A DNA stretch of 64,000 nt from DATJBF01 sp035516795. Lineage in GTDB: Bacteria > Verrucomicrobiota > Verrucomicrobiia > Palsa-1439. Location: positions 1-64,000 of the forward strand of contig DATIZX010000082.1 in assembly GCA_035516795.1 (NCBI GenBank). Reading direction: 5' to 3'. The notes beneath the pieces were generated by a model. It saw only the letters and a program-made list of their open reading frames with translations, was not told the DNA's origin and searched no databases. Positions 49,860 through 58,555 of the stretch are shown one piece after another. Positions within the stretch are counted from its first letter, which is position 1. Every line of letters begins with the position of its first letter. The translations under genes and the position numbers were made by a program.

Positions 49860-51542
49860 CTACCTTTCCACATATCGCTGGGCGATGGGCACGCGCCGGC
49901 CAATGCCGAACGCCTTCGTCGTGACCCGCAAACATGGCGGGGCTTGTTTGCGTTTGTATTCATTCAAATCGATCCGCCGCACAATATCGCGCACCAGTTT
50001 TTCATCCAACTTCAGCTCACGGATGATCTCGGCGGCCGATTTCGATTCTTCTATATAAAGCTTCAGCACCGCATCCAGTATTTCGTAGGGGGGCAAGGTG
50101 TCCTGATCGCGCTGGTTAAGCCGAAGCTCGGCCGACGGCGGTTTGGTCAGACTGGCTTGAGGAATCGGAAATCCTTCTTTTCCTGTTTTTCGCTTCCCAC
50201 TTTCATTAATGTGCCGGGCGAGTTGATACACCATTGTCTTCGGCACATCGGCAATAACACCCAGTCCCCCGTTCATGTCGCCGTACAAGGTGCAATAGCC
50301 GACCGCGATCTCCGACTTGTTGCCCGTCGTCAACAACATGTGACCGAGCTTGTTCGAGAGCGCCATCAGGATTGTGCCGCGGATACGGGCCTGGATGTTT
50401 TCCTCAGTCGTATCTTCCTTCAACCCTTTGAATACCGGCTTCAGCGTCGTATTGAACTGCTCGAATGCATCCTGAATCGGCACCGTCTCCCAACGAATCC
50501 CGAGGTTCTTCGCCAATTCGCGCGCGTCCTCGATGCTGCCTTTCGACGAATATTGCGACGGCATGGAAATGGACATGACGTTCTCACGTCCAAGTGCCGC
50601 CACCGCCAGACAAGCAGTCACGGCCGAATCGATCCCGCCGCTCAGACCCAGCACGACCGAACGGAAACCGCATTTCTGGGTGTAGTCCCGCAAACCCAAG
50701 ACGAGCGCATCGTGCATACTGCTGATGGGTGAGTCCTCAGCTTTGTCCGCATCTCTGCGGTGAGATTCGCTCGATGAATCCAAATCGACAACCAGCAGGT
50801 CTTCACGGAACGCTGCGGCCCGCGCCAGCAGATGACCAGCTCCGTCAAACGCCATACTGTTCCCGTCAAAAATCAATTCGTCATTGCCGCCGACGAGGTT
50901 GCAGTAGACAACCGGCACACGATATTTCACCGCAATATCGCGGAGCATATTGGCCCGGGTCTTCTCTTTCCCGAGGTGATACGGTGACGCCGAAATATTC
51001 AACAAAACAGAAGGCGCCAATCTTGCTCGCATCAAGTCTTCGACCGGACTTCGTTCGTACAAACGGGCAGGCAGATAATCCTGCGTCCAGATATCTTCGC
51101 AAATGGTTACCCCGATATTCTCCCTGCCAGCGCTAACCGGCGTATTGGATTCGGCGGACTGAAAATACCGATCTTCGTCGAACACATCGTAGGTCGGGAG
51201 CAAAGTTTTGAACCGCCGTTCCCCGATTTTGCCGGCGCAAACAACCGCCGCCGCATTGTAATGCTCTTTGCCGGGACGACGTGGATTGATGTCCACGTAG
51301 CCTACCACGAGGGGTACGGGTCCGACTTGGGCAGTCAGCTCATCCAGCGCATGGAGGTTGTCCTCAATGAAACGGCGCTTGGCCAACAGATCGCGAGGTG
51401 GATAACCGGTAATTGCCATTTCGGGCGCGACCACGAGCGTTGCACCGGATTGAACTGCGCGCCGGTAAGCGTCGAGAGTTTTGCTGGCATTACCGCGCAA
51501 ATCACCAACTGTCGTATTGATCTGCGCCAACCCGATTTTCAT
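49860..51542 (-). CDS. nadE: Glutamine-dependent NAD+ synthetase
   Basis: A 560-aa two-domain enzyme. The N-terminal nitrilase-like glutaminase (about 1-270) has the triad Glu in APEMAITGYPPRDLL, Lys in RRFKTLLPTYDVF and Cys in VTICEDIW. The C-terminal ammonia-dependent synthetase has the P-loop LGLSGGIDSAVTACLA and TGNKSEIAVGYCTLYGDMNG. It converts deamido-NAD to NAD using Gln. It starts 164 bp from valS on the opposite strand. Confidence 0.95.
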   Translation of the reverse strand: MKIGLAQINTTVGDLRGNASKTLDAYRRAVQSGATLVVAPEMAITGYPPRDLLAKRRFIEDNLHALDELTAQVGPVPLVVGYVDINPRRPGKEHYNAAAVVCAGKIGERRFKTLLPTYDVFDEDRYFQSAESNTPVSAGRENIGVTICEDIWTQDYLPARLYERSPVEDLMRARLAPSVLLNISASPYHLGKEKTRANMLRDIAVKYRVPVVYCNLVGGNDELIFDGNSMAFDGAGHLLARAAAFREDLLVVDLDSSSESHRRDADKAEDSPISSMHDALVLGLRDYTQKCGFRSVVLGLSGGIDSAVTACLAVAALGRENVMSISMPSQYSSKGSIEDARELAKNLGIRWETVPIQDAFEQFNTTLKPVFKGLKEDTTEENIQARIRGTILMALSNKLGHMLLTTGNKSEIAVGYCTLYGDMNGGLGVIADVPKTMVYQLARHINESGKRKTGKEGFPIPQASLTKPPSAELRLNQRDQDTLPPYEILDAVLKLYIEESKSAAEIIRELKLDEKLVRDIVRRIDLNEYKRKQAPPCLRVTTKAFGIGRRVPIAQRYVER

Positions 51543-51551
51543 GGTGCCCCG

Positions 51552-51580
51552 AATCTACGGTTTCACACGGGCAGCGGCAA
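51552..51580 (-). promoter_or_regulatory. Predicted nadE promoter, near-leaderless
   Basis: On the minus strand: TTGCCG (51575-51580), 17-nt spacer, TAGATT (51552-51557), then 9 nt to the nadE ATG at 51542. No Shine-Dalgarno precedes the ATG. Confidence 0.45.
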
Positions 51581-51667
51581 CCGCAAAACACCTCCAGACC
51601 TCGCGATATCAGATCGGCGTTTGAAAACGGAATGCTCCGTAACAACGGGCAAACTTTGCGTTCCGGG

Positions 51668-51697
51668 TTGAATTGTTCGCCGGTCTGCGTTTATAAG
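51668..51697 (+). promoter_or_regulatory. Predicted valS promoter, near-leaderless
   Basis: TTGAAT (51668-51673), 18-nt spacer, TATAAG (51692-51697), then 9 nt to the valS ATG at 51707. No Shine-Dalgarno is visible. It is divergent from the nadE promoter and has the same spacing to its start codon. Confidence 0.45.
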
Positions 51698-51706
51698 CAG
51701 TGTCGC

Positions 51707-54307
51707 ATGAGCGCTGTTGCATCCGAGATTCCGAAGGCCTACGACCCGAAGCAGGTCGAGGAGAAGTGGTACGCCGAGTGGCTGGAGAAAGGCTATTTCG
51801 CGGCCAACCCGGCGTCCCAGAAGCCCCCTTACTCCATTGTCATTCCGCCACCGAACGTGACTGGTGTGTTGACAATGGGCCACGTGTTGAATAACACGCT
51901 GCAGGACATCCTCGCTCGCCGCAAACGCATGCAGGGTTATGTAGTGCTTTGGTTGCCCGGCACCGACCATGCCGGCATCGCAACGCAGGCCGTCGTCGAG
52001 AAAACGCTCAAAAAGCAAGGTGCGATACGGCACCGCGACGACCTCGGCCGCGAGAAGTTCCTCGAGAAAGTCTGGGAATGGAAGGAAAAGCACGGCGGCA
52101 TCATCATCCAGCAATTGAAGAAGCTTGGATGTTCCTGCGATTGGACCCGCGAACGCTTTACGATGGATGAGGCCTATTCCCTCTGTGTCTTGCAGGTCTT
52201 TGTCGATCTTTACAAAAAGGGACTGATCTATCGCGGCAAACGGATGGTCAATTGGGACCCGGCGGCGCGCACCGCGCTCTCCGACGAAGAAGTCATCATG
52301 ACGGAGACCCAGGGTCATCTCTGGCATATCAAGTATCCGTTTGTTGGATCCGAAGAATTCGTGGTCGTTGCCACGACGCGTCCGGAAACGATGCTTGGTG
52401 ACGAAGCCGTGGCCGTGAATCCCGACGATCCGCGTTACCGCCAGCTGGTTGGCAAGAAGCTGCTGCTCCCGCTGCGCAACAAAGAGATACCGGTCATCGC
52501 CGATGCCGCTGTTGACCCGAAATTTGGGACAGGCTGTGTCAAAGTCACCCCGGCGCACGACGTGGCCGACTACGAAATGGCGGTGCGCCACAATCTGCCG
52601 TTCACCATGGTCATCGGCCCCGACGGCAAAATGACCGAGGCAGCCGGCGACGACTACGACGGATTGGACCGGCTCGAATGTCGCGAGGCCGTCGTCGAGG
52701 ATTTGAAAGAGCAAGGGCTGTTGCTCAAGGTTGAGGACTACACGCACAACGTCGGCCACAGTGAACGCACTCACGTGCCCATCGAGCCTTACTTGAGCGA
52801 ACAGTGGTTCTTGAAATACCCGCAAGTTCCGAGGTCCACCGAGGCAGTTGAGAAGGGCGAGATTGCGTTCTATCCCGAGCGCTGGACGAAAACCTACACC
52901 CACTGGATGCACAATCTCCGCGACTGGTGTATCTCCCGGCAATTGTGGTGGGGACATCGGATACCAGTGTGGTACCGCGGTGACGAAGTTTATTGCGGAC
53001 TTGATGCGCCGAAGGGCACTGGCTGGACGCAAGATCCCGATGTTCTCGACACGTGGTTCAGCTCGTGGCTCTGGCCGTTTGCGACGATGGGGTGGCCGGA
53101 GAAAACGGGGACATTGAAGAAGTTCTATCCGACCACCGATCTCGTCACCGGACCCGACATCATTTTCTTCTGGGTTGCGCGGATGATCATGGCCGGCTAC
53201 GAGTACATGGATGAAAAGCCGTTCTCGAATGTCTATTTTACGGGCATCATCCGCGACGCCATCGGACGGAAGATGTCGAAATCGCTCGGCAATTCGCCCG
53301 ACCCGCTCGATCTGATTGCCAAGTATGGTGCCGACGGTCTGCGCTTTGGCTTGATGCTCATCGCGCCACAAGGACAGGATATCTTGTTCGACGAAAAACG
53401 TTGCGAAGTCGGCCGCAACTTCATGAACAAGCTTTGGAACGCCGCCCGGTTCATCCAGATGCAACGCTCGCAGCACTCAGACGCTCAGGCACCCAAACAC
53501 TCGGGTGCTTATTCCGCCCATGACCTCAAGATTCTTTTCGAGATGAACGATGCCATCGTGAAAGTGAGTGCCGCCTTGGATGCCTATAAATTCAACGAAG
53601 CCGCGAAGGAACTTTACGATTTCGTCTGGGGCGACTTTTGCGACTGGTACATCGAAGCCAGCAAGGTGTCGGCGAATATCGCCGTGCTCGACGAGGTGTT
53701 TAACACAATCCTGCGTCTGCTTCACCCCTTTGCCCCATTCATCACGGAAGAATTATGGAGGGATATGGGCGGGGGAGACACGATCCAATTCGCCGACTGG
53801 CCACAACCGCAGGATCAGGCGCGTTTAGATCAAATCGGCGCAACAAGAGAGACATTACGAATCATTGACACTCACTATCAACTTGTCTCAGCCGCCCGAA
53901 AGCTGCGGAATGATGAGAACGTTGACCCTCGGACTAAAGTCGAATTTGTGTTCGTTCCGAAGGCGGGTTTCAACTTCGTCTACATTAATGACGTTGCACA
54001 CCTAATGGGTCCCTGCGAAGTGCGAGGTGAGTCTGCTTACCAACCCGAAAGACCCACTCCAAGTCTCGTTACGGACGTAGGAACAATCTTTATGGTTGGC
54101 GGCGTGGATGTGGAAGTGCAGCGCCAGCGGCTGACCAAACAACTGGCGGACATTGACAAGCAACTCACTGCCACCGACGCGAAGTTGGCGAACGAGAACT
54201 TCGTCGCGAAGGCGGCGCCGATTGCCGTCCAACGCGAGCGGGACAAGCAGCAGCAGTTACAGGAACAGCGCGACAAAGTGCAGGCCCTGCTGAAAGCCCT
54301 CGGCTGA
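51707..54307 (+). CDS. valS: Valyl-tRNA synthetase
   Basis: An 866-aa class Ia synthetase. HIGH-type motif in NVTGVLTMGHVLNN (TMGH), editing-domain residues in TRPETMLGDEAV, and KMSKS in GRKMSKSLGNSPDP; the first domain is opened by the standard YDPKQVEEKWYAEW. The C-terminal coiled coil (VEVQRQRLTKQLADIDKQL) binds tRNA. ATG 51707 was preferred to an upstream in-frame start that would add unrelated residues. Length is normal for bacterial ValRS. Confidence 0.95.
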   Translation: MSAVASEIPKAYDPKQVEEKWYAEWLEKGYFAANPASQKPPYSIVIPPPNVTGVLTMGHVLNNTLQDILARRKRMQGYVVLWLPGTDHAGIATQAVVEKTLKKQGAIRHRDDLGREKFLEKVWEWKEKHGGIIIQQLKKLGCSCDWTRERFTMDEAYSLCVLQVFVDLYKKGLIYRGKRMVNWDPAARTALSDEEVIMTETQGHLWHIKYPFVGSEEFVVVATTRPETMLGDEAVAVNPDDPRYRQLVGKKLLLPLRNKEIPVIADAAVDPKFGTGCVKVTPAHDVADYEMAVRHNLPFTMVIGPDGKMTEAAGDDYDGLDRLECREAVVEDLKEQGLLLKVEDYTHNVGHSERTHVPIEPYLSEQWFLKYPQVPRSTEAVEKGEIAFYPERWTKTYTHWMHNLRDWCISRQLWWGHRIPVWYRGDEVYCGLDAPKGTGWTQDPDVLDTWFSSWLWPFATMGWPEKTGTLKKFYPTTDLVTGPDIIFFWVARMIMAGYEYMDEKPFSNVYFTGIIRDAIGRKMSKSLGNSPDPLDLIAKYGADGLRFGLMLIAPQGQDILFDEKRCEVGRNFMNKLWNAARFIQMQRSQHSDAQAPKHSGAYSAHDLKILFEMNDAIVKVSAALDAYKFNEAAKELYDFVWGDFCDWYIEASKVSANIAVLDEVFNTILRLLHPFAPFITEELWRDMGGGDTIQFADWPQPQDQARLDQIGATRETLRIIDTHYQLVSAARKLRNDENVDPRTKVEFVFVPKAGFNFVYINDVAHLMGPCEVRGESAYQPERPTPSLVTDVGTIFMVGGVDVEVQRQRLTKQLADIDKQLTATDAKLANENFVAKAAPIAVQRERDKQQQLQEQRDKVQALLKALG

Positions 54308-54316
54308 TGCCGCCCC

Positions 54317-55654
54317 CTACTGATCGAATTTGTCCAGGTAGTCGCTGATGGGGTTGCGTCTCTGCCGATCGAATTGCTGAGACTGGTTGAGAGTGTTTTC
54401 GTAGCCGGTCAGCAGGTTTGAGAGTTCTTCCGGAGCATAAATGCGTTCCGCTGCATTCAGATAAGCGGTGGTTGCCCGCGTGCGTTGTTCCGCCGCCGCT
54501 TGCGCCGAGGCGGCTTTGGCCACACTGCGCCGAAAGCGAACCGTGTTTTGCTGGAGTAGCCAGTTCACCGCTTCGATATAGCGATCGATCACCGGCTCAT
54601 AGAACGGGTGAGCTTGGCCCCGCAGTGCTCCCAGCCGGTCCATTTTCAATTTGAGCACATCCTTCAACCAGGGGGTATCCGTATAATGCCAGAGTTGGTT
54701 GATCGGAATCTCTGTTTCATCCGTCTGCTCTCGTGTCCCTTCCGTAGCAGCCAGCTTGGTTGGAAGGATCGCTTCCAGTTGTTCTGCGGTTTCTTCGGCT
54801 GTGAGATTCTGTGCGACAATTTCGGACACACGGCTGACCTGCTGAAGACTCCACCATTTCTCGAGCAACCGTTCTTGCGGAAAATCCCGGCGATACACCA
54901 ACCAAAACGCGTTGCTGGCCGATTTTTGTGCGCCGAGTTCGGAAAGAAAACTGCGCAATTTTTGGGCGCCGTTCGGTAAGGTTAGCAAGCTTTCCGTGAA
55001 CATCCACGCGTCCGCCTGAAAGAGCATGCGTTCGGCCGCATCGTCGGGTAGAATCTTTGCCACCAGCAGAGCCGATGCCCAGTGCGGTCGGCCGGCCGCC
55101 ACCGAGCGACGCGCGATGCTCAGCAGCATATCATCCCCGCCACGAATCGATGCCGCCAAGCCCTGTACCAGCCACAGGGGTACGAGCGGTACGATATATG
55201 GCTCGCCGTGAATGGTCGGCTGTTCGCGGTTGGACCATTCCGCGCAAAGTTGATCCACAATGGCGGCCAATAACGCGGATTGATCGAGCCGCGGAGGCGC
55301 GCAGCAGTAGATTTGGTACTTAAGATGTTTGTCCGTTTGAAACGTCTGCCAGGAGACCGGGGCCGCATTCGTGGGGGACGACTCGCAGGGGTTGACGACG
55401 ATGACAATCGGATCGCGCCAATCATCCGGCAGGTTCATGCGCCGCAACCATTCGCGCTTCACCCGCTCGGCATACACGCACAAAGCCAGCGAGAGCAGGC
55501 GGTCATGGGCGTAGCTGGCAAACTGCCGCGACGTGCTGATGGTGCAAATCGGCGTGTTAGTAGGCGATGCCGCCCATGCTTTGGGAGACCCCGCAATGCT
55601 CGATCCCACTACGGCGACAGCGATGAGGATCTTCGTCAAACACCGAGCCTTCAT
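54317..55654 (-). CDS. Secreted protein of unknown function (445 aa)
   Basis: Begins with a signal peptide (about 5-30, LTKILIAVAVVGSSIAGSPKAWA). No family recognised. The centre has a WLVQGLAASIRGGDDMLL segment that loosely recalls the '(E/Q)GLA' part of peptidase-MA-like domains, but no HExxH is present. The C-terminal third is helical with Ala/Gln-rich repeats (AKAASAQAAAEQRTRATTAY). It lies 20 nt downstream of the zinc-ribbon gene and is the last of a three-gene minus-strand set. ATG 55654 used; a TTG at 55666 is possible. Confidence 0.65.
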   Translation of the reverse strand: MKARCLTKILIAVAVVGSSIAGSPKAWAASPTNTPICTISTSRQFASYAHDRLLSLALCVYAERVKREWLRRMNLPDDWRDPIVIVVNPCESSPTNAAPVSWQTFQTDKHLKYQIYCCAPPRLDQSALLAAIVDQLCAEWSNREQPTIHGEPYIVPLVPLWLVQGLAASIRGGDDMLLSIARRSVAAGRPHWASALLVAKILPDDAAERMLFQADAWMFTESLLTLPNGAQKLRSFLSELGAQKSASNAFWLVYRRDFPQERLLEKWWSLQQVSRVSEIVAQNLTAEETAEQLEAILPTKLAATEGTREQTDETEIPINQLWHYTDTPWLKDVLKLKMDRLGALRGQAHPFYEPVIDRYIEAVNWLLQQNTVRFRRSVAKAASAQAAAEQRTRATTAYLNAAERIYAPEELSNLLTGYENTLNQSQQFDRQRRNPISDYLDKFDQ

Positions 55655-55674
55655 GTCCGGCGACAACCGTCTGG

Positions 55675-56421
55675 CTATTGCCCGGCAGCGGTCGGGTCGT
55701 AGTTCAACACGACTTCCTGCGGAGTGACCGTAATCGATTTCAGCGAGTCAAGAATCTGTTCTTCTTTGCCCTGACCCGCCAAAATGGTGGCAAAGTAATT
55801 CTTAACCAGCCCCGTGTGTTCGATCACCCAGGGAGAGAGCGGCAGCGCGCCGATGGCGCCATTGACGGGTTTAAAGACAAATTTGCCATCTTCAATCGTG
55901 GGGGTCCCCGTCAAGCTGAGATAGACGGCTTTGCTCAGTGCATTGCCGATAGACATTTTCCCAAGAAAAACCGCGGTGATCACACCGTTCCCAAGTTCCA
56001 CCCGCAGATCGGTCGGCTTCACCCAGAGACCATTGCCGTCACCGGTTTTGAAGCCGAGCGTGCCGATCAGCGCATTGATCTCATTGCCGGTAAACGCGAT
56101 TTGTTGCGGCACCTTGCGCGTGCCGAGTTGGTCCAGATCGAAGCGCTTTTGCTCGGCTGACCTCAGCTCCTGATTGGTAGTGCTGATCGGAGGGACGGCA
56201 GGCACTTGCGCCAGCAGAAAGACTCCCACAATCAAGATTGCCAGGATGAGAATACCAATGGTACGCCCCACGAGTTTGCTGCCCGTGCCGCCTTTTCTCT
56301 TTAATTTTGCGCCGCCCTGGCTGGGGGCCTTAATTTCACTGAGGTCAAGTTTGGCGCCGCAGGAGTGGCAGAAAATTCGACCCAATTCATTGTCGTATCC
56401 ACATTTGGAACAAGTCAACAT
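55675..56421 (-). CDS. Zinc-ribbon membrane protein
   Basis: A 248-aa protein. The first 25 residues form a zinc ribbon, CSKCGYDNELGRIFCHSCG (CxxC ... CxxC). A basic linker precedes one transmembrane helix (about 50-68, TIGILILAILIVGVFLLA). The remaining ~180 residues are a soluble, presumably periplasmic domain with FTGNEINALIGTLGF and IGALPLSPWVIEHTG; no named family recognised. Its start is 3 nt after the FmdB stop. Confidence 0.7.
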   Translation of the reverse strand: MLTCSKCGYDNELGRIFCHSCGAKLDLSEIKAPSQGGAKLKRKGGTGSKLVGRTIGILILAILIVGVFLLAQVPAVPPISTTNQELRSAEQKRFDLDQLGTRKVPQQIAFTGNEINALIGTLGFKTGDGNGLWVKPTDLRVELGNGVITAVFLGKMSIGNALSKAVYLSLTGTPTIEDGKFVFKPVNGAIGALPLSPWVIEHTGLVKNYFATILAGQGKEEQILDSLKSITVTPQEVVLNYDPTAAGQ

Positions 56422-56424
56422 GGT

Positions 56425-56721
56425 TTAGTCCTTCTTGGTTGAGGCTTTAGACTCACCGGACATGGAAGCGTTCGATTTGGCAGCCGAAGCAGGGCTCGTT
56501 GCCGAGGCGGTCTCTTTTTTGGCACTCTCGCGGTAACTGGGTTTTCGGTAGTCGGTGCTGTAAAAACCCGAGCCCTTAAATATCAAGCCCGCGCCCATGC
56601 CCAGCAGCCGCTTCACCCGACCGCGGCATTTCGGGCAGGTCTTCTTCGGCTTGTCCTTGATGGACTGGAACAACTCGAAGCGGTGATGACACTTCTGACA
56701 TTCGTATTCGTACGTTGGCAT
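56425..56721 (-). CDS. FmdB-family zinc-ribbon regulatory protein
   Basis: A 98-aa protein starting PTYEYECQKCHHRFE and continuing KKTCPKCRGRVKRLLG: two CxxC pairs, the FmdB zinc ribbon. The rest (FKGSGFYSTDYRKPSYRESAKK and a Ser/Ala/Lys tail) is typical. FmdB was first linked to formamide/acetamide amidase regulation, but most homologues are uncharacterised. It opens a cluster with two other minus-strand genes. ATG 56721 was chosen; a strong promoter lies 16 nt upstream. Confidence 0.88.
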   Translation of the reverse strand: MPTYEYECQKCHHRFELFQSIKDKPKKTCPKCRGRVKRLLGMGAGLIFKGSGFYSTDYRKPSYRESAKKETASATSPASAAKSNASMSGESKASTKKD

Positions 56722-56737
56722 ACCGGTAAGCATCCTT

Positions 56738-56766
56738 CTTATCGAAAAATCTTGCCGCCAAGTCAA
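56738..56766 (-). promoter_or_regulatory. Predicted promoter of the fmdB-zinc ribbon-secreted protein set
   Basis: On the minus strand: TTGACT (56761-56766), 17-nt spacer, GATAAG (56738-56743), then 16 nt to the ATG at 56721 with AAGGA in between. Confidence 0.5.
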
Positions 56767-56796
56767 TCTGAATTCAAAAAAGGTATCATCTTTGGC

Positions 56797-56824
56797 TTGA
56801 AAAAGCTTCCCTACTTCTTACGAT
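56797..56824 (+). promoter_or_regulatory. Predicted promoter of the polyprenyl synthase gene
   Basis: TTGAAA (56797-56802), 16-nt spacer, TACGAT (56819-56824). About 20 nt of leader with AGGAG (56842-56846) lead to the TTG at 56852. Confidence 0.4.
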
Positions 56825-56851
56825 ACCCGGACCTTGGAAACAGGAGAACGC

Positions 56852-57748
56852 TTGAACGGGCATTCATTCAATCTCAATCGATATCTCGACCGTACCGGCC
56901 AGCGCGTCAACTCTGCCTTGGACCAACTTCTGCCGCCGCTCACCGCCGACCCACCCACGATTCACAAAGCCATGCGCTATTCCATTTTTGCGGGTGGAAA
57001 GCGGATTCGTCCTGTGCTTTGTCTGGCCGCCTGCGAAGCCGTCGGCGGCAAACCCAGTGCCGCCCTGCCTCTCGCCTGCGCGGTGGAATGCATCCACACC
57101 TATTCGCTCATTCACGACGATCTACCCTGCATGGACGACGACGACCTGCGGCGCGGCAAACCAACCAATCATAAAATCTTCGGCGAAGGGATTGCGGTAT
57201 TGGCTGGCGATGCGTTGTTGACCGAAGCGTTCGCTTTGGTCGCGAAAGCCAGGCCGCCCAAGCGTTATCCCGTACAGACGTTGCTGAACGACCTCGCCTT
57301 CGCCGCCGGCAGCCGCCGCCTGATTGCCGGCCAGGTTCAGGATTTGGAAGGTGAAGACCATCAACTCGGACTCGAGGAAGTCAGACGCACGCATCTCAAC
57401 AAAACGGCGGCCCTGATCACCACCGCCATTCGCCTCGGCGCCATGGCCGGGAATGCCACGCCGGCAGAACTCAAACGGCTGACCCGCTACGGTCAGGACC
57501 TGGGTCTCGCCTTTCAGGTGATCGACGACATTCTTGACGCCACCAGCACGAAGGAAGTCATGGGCAAGAGCGTCCGGGCCGACCAGAAGAACCACAAATC
57601 AACGTTCCCTGGTGTTTTGGGCCTGGACCGGTCGCGCGAGTTTGCCGCCGATCTCATTGCTGATGCCCACCAACAACTTTCTGTCTTTGGTAAATCCGCC
57701 GAACCGCTCCGGGCCATCGCCGATTTTTTTCTCACCCGTCAGCATTGA
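56852..57748 (+). CDS. ispA: Polyprenyl (farnesyl/geranylgeranyl) diphosphate synthase
   Basis: A 298-aa isoprenoid chain elongase. First Asp-rich motif HDDLPCMDDDDLRRG, second QVIDDILDATST; AGGKRIRPVL binds IPP. The two Leu/Met residues between the first Asp pairs favour the short-chain (C15/C20) type. Start TTG 56852 is 5 nt after AGGAG; an upstream TTG at 56834 lacks such a site. The stop overlaps the start region of the methyltransferase. Confidence 0.9.
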   Translation: MNGHSFNLNRYLDRTGQRVNSALDQLLPPLTADPPTIHKAMRYSIFAGGKRIRPVLCLAACEAVGGKPSAALPLACAVECIHTYSLIHDDLPCMDDDDLRRGKPTNHKIFGEGIAVLAGDALLTEAFALVAKARPPKRYPVQTLLNDLAFAAGSRRLIAGQVQDLEGEDHQLGLEEVRRTHLNKTAALITTAIRLGAMAGNATPAELKRLTRYGQDLGLAFQVIDDILDATSTKEVMGKSVRADQKNHKSTFPGVLGLDRSREFAADLIADAHQQLSVFGKSAEPLRAIADFFLTRQH

Positions 57749-57753
57749 TTGAA

Positions 57754-58422
57754 ATGAGAAGAGTCCCCGAGCCGGAATTAATGCTCGAAGAGGAGCAGGC
57801 CCGGGCCTATGCCGCGGCGGATTTTGAATCAGCCCACAGCTTGTATCCGAAGTTATTCAACGAACTTTTTCCCGACCGGCCGCGTCGGGCTTTGGTCCTG
57901 GATATTGGCTGTGGTCCTTGCGATGTCACCGTGCGCTTCGCCCGAGCCAATCCTGGCTATCGCTTTCACGCTGTCGATGGGGCTGCTGCCATGCTCAAGT
58001 ACGCTCCTCACATGCCTCGCATCAAACTCATCCATGGCCACATACCCGGCGTAGAATTGCCGGTCAAAGCTTATGACGTGATGCTTTCCAGTAGCCTGTT
58101 GCATCAACTCCATGACCCGCAGGTGCTGTGGCAAACAATTCAGCGGTTTTCCAACCCGAGCACGCTCGTATTCGTTGTCGATTTACGCCGGCCCGCCAGC
58201 CGCAAGAGCGCGCGGGCAATTGCGGAGAAATATTCGGTCGGCGAACCCTTTGTACTGAAACGTGATTTCTTCAACTCATTGCTGGCCGCGTTCACCGCAG
58301 AGGAGGTTCGACAGCAATTGCGAGCAGCCGGATTGAATTGGCTGCGAGTAAGAGAACTCTCCGACCGCCACTTGATGGTCTGGGGCCGGCACCCCGGCGT
58401 TGCTTCTCGCCGGTGCAGATAA
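57754..58422 (+). CDS. Class I SAM-dependent methyltransferase
   Basis: A 222-aa methyltransferase. Motif I is LVLDIGCGPCDVTVRFA (about residues 45-60), followed by FHAVDGAAAMLKYA and VMLSSSLLHQLHDPQVLW, typical of small-molecule methyltransferases. ATG 57754 used; a TTG at 57745 overlapping the ispA stop would add three residues. Immediately after a prenyl synthase it might act on an isoprenoid, for example in quinone or hopanoid paths, but this is speculative. Confidence 0.78.
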   Translation: MRRVPEPELMLEEEQARAYAAADFESAHSLYPKLFNELFPDRPRRALVLDIGCGPCDVTVRFARANPGYRFHAVDGAAAMLKYAPHMPRIKLIHGHIPGVELPVKAYDVMLSSSLLHQLHDPQVLWQTIQRFSNPSTLVFVVDLRRPASRKSARAIAEKYSVGEPFVLKRDFFNSLLAAFTAEEVRQQLRAAGLNWLRVRELSDRHLMVWGRHPGVASRRCR

Positions 58423-58555
58423 GGTCGTGACAGACTCGCACCATAGGTAGTGGTCTTTTGTCAGGAGAAATCCACGCCATGAGGGCGATGGTAACAGTTG
58501 CCTGTATTTTAATCGCCCTGCCTGACACAGGTCAGGATGTCGAACCGGAAAGGAT

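Noticed and set aside
49023..50732. 569-codon plus-strand frame
   Set aside because: Antisense to nadE and the gluzincin gene. The product is low-complexity and without motifs, while the minus-strand proteins carry complete catalytic sets.
51563..53476. 637-codon open frame on the minus strand
   Set aside because: It is antisense to valS, whose motifs are all intact on the plus strand. Long shadow frames are expected in GC-rich DNA, and the translated product has no recognisable domain.
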